Shown: one piece after another, positions 59,500-64,000 of the stretch
Position numbering within the stretch: position 1 is the stretch's first letter
Layout: each line of letters begins with the position of its first letter
NCBI GenBank assembly: GCA_050949165.1
Contig: JBMNFF010000014.1
Coordinates: 62,001 to 126,000, forward strand
From: DAIOXA01 sp050949165
Lineage (GTDB): Bacteria; Bacillota; Proteinivoracia; UBA4975
Direction of reading: 5' to 3'
Length of the DNA stretch: 64,000 bases
Program-made: the position numbers and the translations under genes
The notes under the pieces: model-generated
What the model saw: the letters and a program-made list of their open reading frames with translations, nothing else
Told to the model about the DNA's origin: nothing
The model's database searches: none

Positions 59500-60315
59500 T
59501 TAGCCGATTACCCCGCTCATGCGGATTACTTCCAGGCCCCTTTCCTCCAGGGCGGCGATGATCATATTGATGCCGATGGAGTCGCTGGCCATGTGGCCGG
59601 CCACGATGACATTGCCGATATTCTGTTCCCTGACGGCCTTGAGGACATCCTCGGGCATGTGCATGCAGACCAGGGTACCGATTCCCGCTTCAAAGTAGGC
59701 CTGGGCCACCTTGGCGCCGCCGTTGGTCCCTCCGGCCATGGTCACAAAGACCCTGCCTGCATAATCCTTCTCGGCCCCCACGCGAATTTCCGGCTCGGTC
59801 AGGGCGTTGCTGTACTCCGGCAGCAACTTAAGGGCGGCGATGACATCGCCCAGGGTGGACTTTTCCTTTAGATTCTCGTCCAGGTGCTCCTGAACCTTCC
59901 GCTCTGTCAGCAGGTCGGCGGGGGAGTGAATACCCATGAAGGGCATGTTCAGGAGTTTTGCCGCCGAGACGGCCCGGTCGTAATTGGTGACGTGGAGACT
60001 GCGCTCCACTTTGCCCATCTGTTCCCGCAGCACCTTCTGGGCCTTGTTGATGGGAACCCCGGCGGTGACCATGCGGGCAATCTGGTTTTCCATGACCTTG
60101 TACAGGTTGAGCCGGGGAGAGCCGCCCACGGGGTGATGGGTGATGACCAGGTCGACACCCAGTTCACGGGCAATGAGTATCTCCACAGCTTCCATGTCCA
60201 CGCCAAAGGCGACCTTCTTAATATCTTCGCCGGGAACTATGATTCCCGAATCGGCGGGTATTTCCTCCAGGCCGGCCATTTCCAGGGCCAGGTCCATGAT
60301 TTCTTTGGTGTTCAT
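59500..60315 (-). CDS. NIF3-family protein
   Basis: 271 residues from ATG 60315 behind GAGGAGG. NIF3/DUF34 fold: VAFGVDMEAVEILIARELGVDLVITHHP (about 36-63) holds the metal-site HHP, and a late VIVAGHMASDSIG carries further ligands. NIF3 members bind two metals and may act as hydrolases or in folate-related chemistry; function is not settled. This copy lacks the large middle insert of some bacterial members. It sits upstream of nothing on its strand and 58 bases after tex. Confidence 0.82.
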   Translation of the reverse strand: MNTKEIMDLALEMAGLEEIPADSGIIVPGEDIKKVAFGVDMEAVEILIARELGVDLVITHHPVGGSPRLNLYKVMENQIARMVTAGVPINKAQKVLREQMGKVERSLHVTNYDRAVSAAKLLNMPFMGIHSPADLLTERKVQEHLDENLKEKSTLGDVIAALKLLPEYSNALTEPEIRVGAEKDYAGRVFVTMAGGTNGGAKVAQAYFEAGIGTLVCMHMPEDVLKAVREQNIGNVIVAGHMASDSIGINMIIAALEERGLEVIRMSGVIG

Positions 60316-60373
60316 GGCGTTCCTCCTCATTGGGGTGATGGGGTGCCTCTGTGGGTCTCAGGGACGCCCCCTG

Positions 60374-62527
60374 TCAATTAACTGAACGGCAGGAGAGAGC
60401 GATGCGGTGGCGGCGCTGGTCCACTCCGATGACCCGGACGGTGATATTGTCCCCCACCTTCACCACTTCCAAGGGGTGCTTGACGTATTTATCGGCCAGC
60501 TCGGAGATGTGGACCAGGCCGGCCTCCTTGAGGCCGATGTCCACAAAGGCGCCGAAGTCGGTAACATTGCGCACCGTCCCCTGGAGGACCATGCCTTCCT
60601 TGAGGTCCTTGAGGGTGAGGACTCCTTCCCGGAAGAGGGGGGGCGGCAGTTTGTCCCGGGGGTCCAGGGCGGGTTTTTCCAAAGCCTGGATGATATCCCT
60701 GAGGGTCGGTTCCCCTACGCCAAGCTGCTGGGCCAGTTTCTTCACCGGGGCCGGCAGTTTGCTGCCCAGTTCGGGAATTCCGCCCCGGCTGGCCAGGTCT
60801 GCGGTGGTGTAGCCACACAGCCCCAGGAGCTTTTCGGCAACCTCATAGGACTCGGGGTGGACGGTGGTGGCATCCAGGGGATTCTCGCCATCCCGGATGC
60901 GCAGGAAGCCGGCGCACTGCTGGAAGGTGGCCTCCCCCAGGCGGGGGACTTTGAGGAGCTGAGTGCGCTGGGTAAAACTGCCCTTCTCCTGGCGCCAGGC
61001 CACAATGGACTTGGCCACGGCGGGCTTGATTCCGGCAATATAGGAGAGTAGCGGCGCCGAGGCTGTATTCAAATCGGCGCCCACCCGGTTGACGCAGGTC
61101 ACCACCACTTCACCCAGGAGCCGGGACAATTCCTTCTGATCGACATCATGCTGGTATTGGCCGACGCCGATGGCCTGGGGCGGGATCTTGACCAGTTCGG
61201 ACAGGGGATCCTGGAGGCGGCGGGCAATGGATACGGCAGAGCGCTCGGCCACATCCAGGTCGGGGAACTCTTCCTTGGCCAGAGGGTCGGCAGAGTAGAC
61301 CGAGGCCCCCGATTCGTCCACCACGGTATAGGCTAAGCCCTTTAACTCTTGGGTGAGTTCGCCGATGAGTTCGGTGGTCTCGCGGCTGGCGGTGCCGTTG
61401 CCGATGGCGATGACATCGATGCCATGCTTGGCCACCAGTTCTTTGATTCGGCGCTTGGACTGTTCGACTTGGCTCTTGGGCGGTGTCGGGTAGATTACGT
61501 CGATCTCCAGGAGTTTGCCAGTGGGGTCCACCACCGCCAGCTTGCAGCCCGTCCGATAGGCCGGGTCGATGCCCAGCACCGTCTTACCCCGGGTAGGGGG
61601 TTGCAGGAGTAAAGAAGTGAGGTTGGCGGAAAAGAGCTTGTAGGCCGACGTATGGGCAAAATCAGTCAATTCCCGGCGAATATCCCGCTCCACAGCGGGA
61701 GCCAGCAGGCGCTGGTACCCGTCTTCCATGGCCCTTCGCACATAGTCCCTGGCGTCCTCCCGCTGGGGATTGAAGTTCCGCCGCCACAATTCCTGGAGCA
61801 GGTATTGGGGGTCGAAGTCCAGGGAGACTTTGAGGAACTCTTCCTTTTCACCCCGGTTTATGGCCAGGACCCGGTGAGGGGGGATTTTAGCAACGGGTTC
61901 GCTGTACTCATAGTACATTTCGTACACCGATTGGGCCTTTTCATCACTGGCCTTGACCACCAGCACAGCCTTATCCCATGTGCGGCGCCGGGCAATCATC
62001 CTGTTATCCGCTGCATCGGCGAAGTCTTCGGCGACGATATCCATGGCGCCCCGGAGGGCGGCTTCGGCATCGGGGACTTTCTCGTTGATGTACTTTTCTG
62101 CCGCAACCAAGGGGGCCAGTTCGCCGATGAGCAAGGCTTGGGCCAGGGGCTCCAGGCCGGCCTCCCGGGCCTTGCTGCCCCTGGTGTTGCGCTTGGGCCT
62201 GAAGGGCCGGTACAGGTCTTCTACCTGCTGGAGCCTGGTGCTCTCCCGCACCTGGGCTTCCAGCTCTGGAGTCAGCTTGTCCTGCTCGGCAATCAGGCGC
62301 AGCACCTCTTCCTTGCGCTGATGGAGATTGCGCTGGTAGCTGGCCTGTTGCTGAAGGGCAAAGATCTGTTCCTCGTCGAGGCCGCCGGTGGCTTCTTTGC
62401 GGTAACGGGCTATGAAGGGAACGGTATTGCCGGCGTCCAGCAGCTTTAAGGTCTCTGCGACCTGGTTTAAGGGTATTTTCAGCTCAGCGGCGATGGTCTG
62501 GAGAATTTGCCTTTCTACATCAGTCAT
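60374..62527 (-). CDS. tex: Tex RNA-binding transcription accessory protein
   Basis: 717 residues from ATG 62527 (GGAGGAG six bases upstream). N-terminal helical region (AETLKLLDAGNTVPFIARYRKE), a YqgF/RNase-H-like domain (about 320-420, LGIDPAYRTGCKLAVVD), helix-hairpin-helix repeats (about 490-560, YIAGIKPAVAKSIV) and a C-terminal S1 domain (about 640-710, GTVRNVTDFGAFVDIGLKEAG). Tex is widely conserved and affects transcription and possibly RNA surveillance. Complete. Confidence 0.95.
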   Translation of the reverse strand: MTDVERQILQTIAAELKIPLNQVAETLKLLDAGNTVPFIARYRKEATGGLDEEQIFALQQQASYQRNLHQRKEEVLRLIAEQDKLTPELEAQVRESTRLQQVEDLYRPFRPKRNTRGSKAREAGLEPLAQALLIGELAPLVAAEKYINEKVPDAEAALRGAMDIVAEDFADAADNRMIARRRTWDKAVLVVKASDEKAQSVYEMYYEYSEPVAKIPPHRVLAINRGEKEEFLKVSLDFDPQYLLQELWRRNFNPQREDARDYVRRAMEDGYQRLLAPAVERDIRRELTDFAHTSAYKLFSANLTSLLLQPPTRGKTVLGIDPAYRTGCKLAVVDPTGKLLEIDVIYPTPPKSQVEQSKRRIKELVAKHGIDVIAIGNGTASRETTELIGELTQELKGLAYTVVDESGASVYSADPLAKEEFPDLDVAERSAVSIARRLQDPLSELVKIPPQAIGVGQYQHDVDQKELSRLLGEVVVTCVNRVGADLNTASAPLLSYIAGIKPAVAKSIVAWRQEKGSFTQRTQLLKVPRLGEATFQQCAGFLRIRDGENPLDATTVHPESYEVAEKLLGLCGYTTADLASRGGIPELGSKLPAPVKKLAQQLGVGEPTLRDIIQALEKPALDPRDKLPPPLFREGVLTLKDLKEGMVLQGTVRNVTDFGAFVDIGLKEAGLVHISELADKYVKHPLEVVKVGDNITVRVIGVDQRRHRIALSCRSVN

Positions 62528-62623
62528 CAATTACTCCTCCTTCTCTGCAAAACCAGGGGATCCAGGGGGTCAGGGGCCCCCTGATGCTCCTGGGGTTAGC
62601 AAGCTCACGTCTGATAGGAGCAG

Positions 62624-63643
62624 CTAGTTTCCAGCTTCCTTCCTGAGTTGAAGGGCCGGTATTACTTCGCCACACTTTTCCTGACGGTGATTGACATTCC
62701 GGGGGCGGTGGTATTTTTCCAGGCTCTGGACCTGTTGGGCGCTGAGGAAGCCCAGCTGCTTGAGGATTTCTACCACCACCGGATCCCGGCCCCGACTGGA
62801 ACCGTCTTCGCACTTGACGGCGATGCCGATGCCCTCTTCCATGATCCCCACACAATACACCCCGGCGGCCCCGGCTTTACCCACCAGAACGCCACCGGCG
62901 GTGCGCATGAGGTCGGTGCAGAAGCGGTCAGTCCCCCCCACCATTTCCGGATGGGCAATCATGGCGGCTGTCATCCGCCGGCAAGCCTCTATGCGGCTGG
63001 GGTTTCCCTGGGGGTGAGCAAGCCGGGCGTAGGCCAGGGCCATGTTATAGAGAGGCAGGCCGTGGACGGGAACGCCGCAGCCGTCGGTGCCAATGGCTAT
63101 TTGCTCCCGGGGATAACCGGTGAATTCTGCCACATAGTCGAGAATCAGCTGCTGCAGCGGATGGTCCAGTTCCAGATAATTGGCGGGATCATAGCCCAGG
63201 TGGGTAACCAAGGTCAACATGCCGGAATGCTTGCCGGAGCAGTTGCAGTGCAGAGCTGAAGGCTTTTCTCCGGCTTGGGTCATGGCGCGGGCGGTCTCGG
63301 CATGATAGGGCATGTGCACCCCGCACTGGAGCAGGGAAGGGTCCTGGCCAATCTTCTTGAAGATACCCAGCACTGTGTCAGTGTGGATCTTTTCTCCACT
63401 GTGGGAGGCACAGAACAATGCCAGTTCTTTGGGCTCAATGCCATAGCGGTCGGCAGCCCCCGACTCCACAATGGGCAAGGCCTGAAAGGGCTTAGCCGAG
63501 CTGCGCCAATAGGTAATATGGCCTGGGTCGCCGACACTGTACAGCAGATTGCCCTGCCAGTCGACGACGGCCACATGGCCCCGATGCACATTTTCCACCA
63601 GGGGACCTCGGGTTACCTCTACTAAGATTTGGGCTCGATTCAA
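62624..63643 (-). CDS. L-asparaginase II family protein
   Basis: 339 residues from TTG 63643 (GGGGAGGAATG upstream). Matches the thermolabile or Rhizobium-type asparaginase family: EVTRGPLVENVHRGHVAVVD at the start, SSAKPFQALP (about 48-57), FCASHSGEKIH, CNCSGKHSGML and IGTDGCGVPV. Serine and lysine in SSAKP and the cysteine-rich CNCSGKH are family marks. It hydrolyses asparagine to aspartate. The start follows the peptidase stop by three bases, so the two are coupled. Confidence 0.87.
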   Translation of the reverse strand: MNRAQILVEVTRGPLVENVHRGHVAVVDWQGNLLYSVGDPGHITYWRSSAKPFQALPIVESGAADRYGIEPKELALFCASHSGEKIHTDTVLGIFKKIGQDPSLLQCGVHMPYHAETARAMTQAGEKPSALHCNCSGKHSGMLTLVTHLGYDPANYLELDHPLQQLILDYVAEFTGYPREQIAIGTDGCGVPVHGLPLYNMALAYARLAHPQGNPSRIEACRRMTAAMIAHPEMVGGTDRFCTDLMRTAGGVLVGKAGAAGVYCVGIMEEGIGIAVKCEDGSSRGRDPVVVEILKQLGFLSAQQVQSLEKYHRPRNVNHRQEKCGEVIPALQLRKEAGN

Positions 63644-63646
63644 AAA

Positions 63647-64000
63647 TCATTCCTCCCCTATGTTAACAGGACGGTAGTTGTTTAATATTCTTATGACATC
63701 TGCCACCGGCAGCGCCGGACGGGTGTTGCCGTCCCGGCCGATCATGGAGCCGGCGGTAAACAAAGCATTGAGGATGGCCTCCTCGGTGGCCTCTACGGTC
63801 GCTTCAAAGAGGGAGCCCAGCTTGTCATCCCGGAGTCGGGCAGCCACCAGGCGGTCGGAGCTAATTTCCAGCGGGCGACTGCCGGTGGAAAAGGCCAGGA
63901 CAAAATCGCCGCTGCCATGGCCCGCCACCGAACCGGTGCGGGCCAGGCCAAAGCCCGCTCGCTTGGCGATGCGCCCCAATTGCCGAGCATCCAGGGGAGC
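63647..64000 (-). CDS. P1-family (DmpA-like) aminopeptidase, C-terminal fragment
   Basis: The last 117 residues of a gene that runs off the right edge. Visible: PLDARQLGRIAKRAGFGLAR, a GSGDFVLAFSTG stretch, and near the end EEAILNALFTAGSMIGRDG, which match the C-terminal half of DmpA/P1 peptidases. The autoprocessing serine or threonine would be upstream, outside the window. The family removes D- or beta-amino acids from peptides; pairing with an asparaginase hints at amino-acid or peptide scavenging. Confidence 0.82.
   Translation of the reverse strand, partial: APLDARQLGRIAKRAGFGLARTGSVAGHGSGDFVLAFSTGSRPLEISSDRLVAARLRDDKLGSLFEATVEATEEAILNALFTAGSMIGRDGNTRPALPVADVIRILNNYRPVNIGEE

Overview
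The window is visibly GC-rich and reads as the chromosome of an anaerobic or strictly fermentative member of the Clostridia (Bacillota). The signs are strong GGAGG-type ribosome sites, frequent TTG and GTG starts, long unidirectional gene runs with 1-11 base overlaps, an Asp23/Gls24 protein, lipoboxed proteins, and a selenium/molybdenum purine-degradation gene set typical of anaerobic Clostridia. No rRNA, tRNA, CRISPR array, insertion sequence or prophage was recognised. No gene-free stretch exceeds about 300 bases; the largest are 50485-50718, 53362-53625 and 56456-56736.

Left part (1-10.6 kb): a partial acetyltransferase-like gene, a D-threonine-aldolase/D-serine-dehydratase family enzyme, topoisomerase III, PgeF, and a 47-residue small protein behind a consensus promoter that holds a CsoR/CstR-like palindrome. 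Then come a 91-residue unknown, a selenium trio (YedE transporter, TusA/YedF-like, DUF3343), a 51-residue membrane protein, a HAD phosphatase, a Na/phosphate cotransporter-PhoU protein, and a small membrane protein/HTH regulator pair behind a promoter overlapped by a perfect 12-bp inverted repeat.

Central part (10.6-31.6 kb): sixteen minus-strand genes plus one divergent gene make up a purine-degradation region. It holds adenine deaminase, a dihydropyrimidine-dehydrogenase-like flavoprotein, two complete three-subunit xanthine-dehydrogenase-type molybdenum hydroxylases, SsnA, 8-oxoguanine deaminase, YgeW, YgeY, a hydantoinase, a cupin HTH regulator, two fold-type II PLP enzymes, and a divergent XdhC-type maturation factor. 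It resembles the anaerobic urate/selenium-dependent molybdenum hydroxylase cluster, but no YgeX or YgfK is seen; the two PLP enzymes and the PreA-like protein may fill those roles. A likely logic is adenine to hypoxanthine, oxidation to xanthine and urate, ring opening by amidohydrolases, and energy recovery through the YgeW carbamoyltransferase. An intrinsic terminator after ygeW suggests two transcription units.

Right part (31.6-64 kb): mainly housekeeping. It includes small membrane proteins, a polysaccharide-deacetylase lipoprotein, sfsA with a repeat-derived tail, an ABC-F ATPase, a phosphatase-like/membrane fusion, a glycosyltransferase, nicotinate phosphoribosyltransferase, a pseudouridine synthase, an RsmC-like methyltransferase and a patatin. 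It continues with a radical-SAM/PDZ-like protein, tandem murC paralogues, lgt, the tsaE-tsaB-rimI-tsaD cluster, two tandem amidohydrolases, Asp23, a large lipoprotein, a NIF3-family protein, Tex, an asparaginase and a partial P1-family peptidase. Between tsaD and lgt is a cluster of same-strand DnaA-box-like sequences.

Functions are from motif recognition by eye; no search or structure prediction was run.
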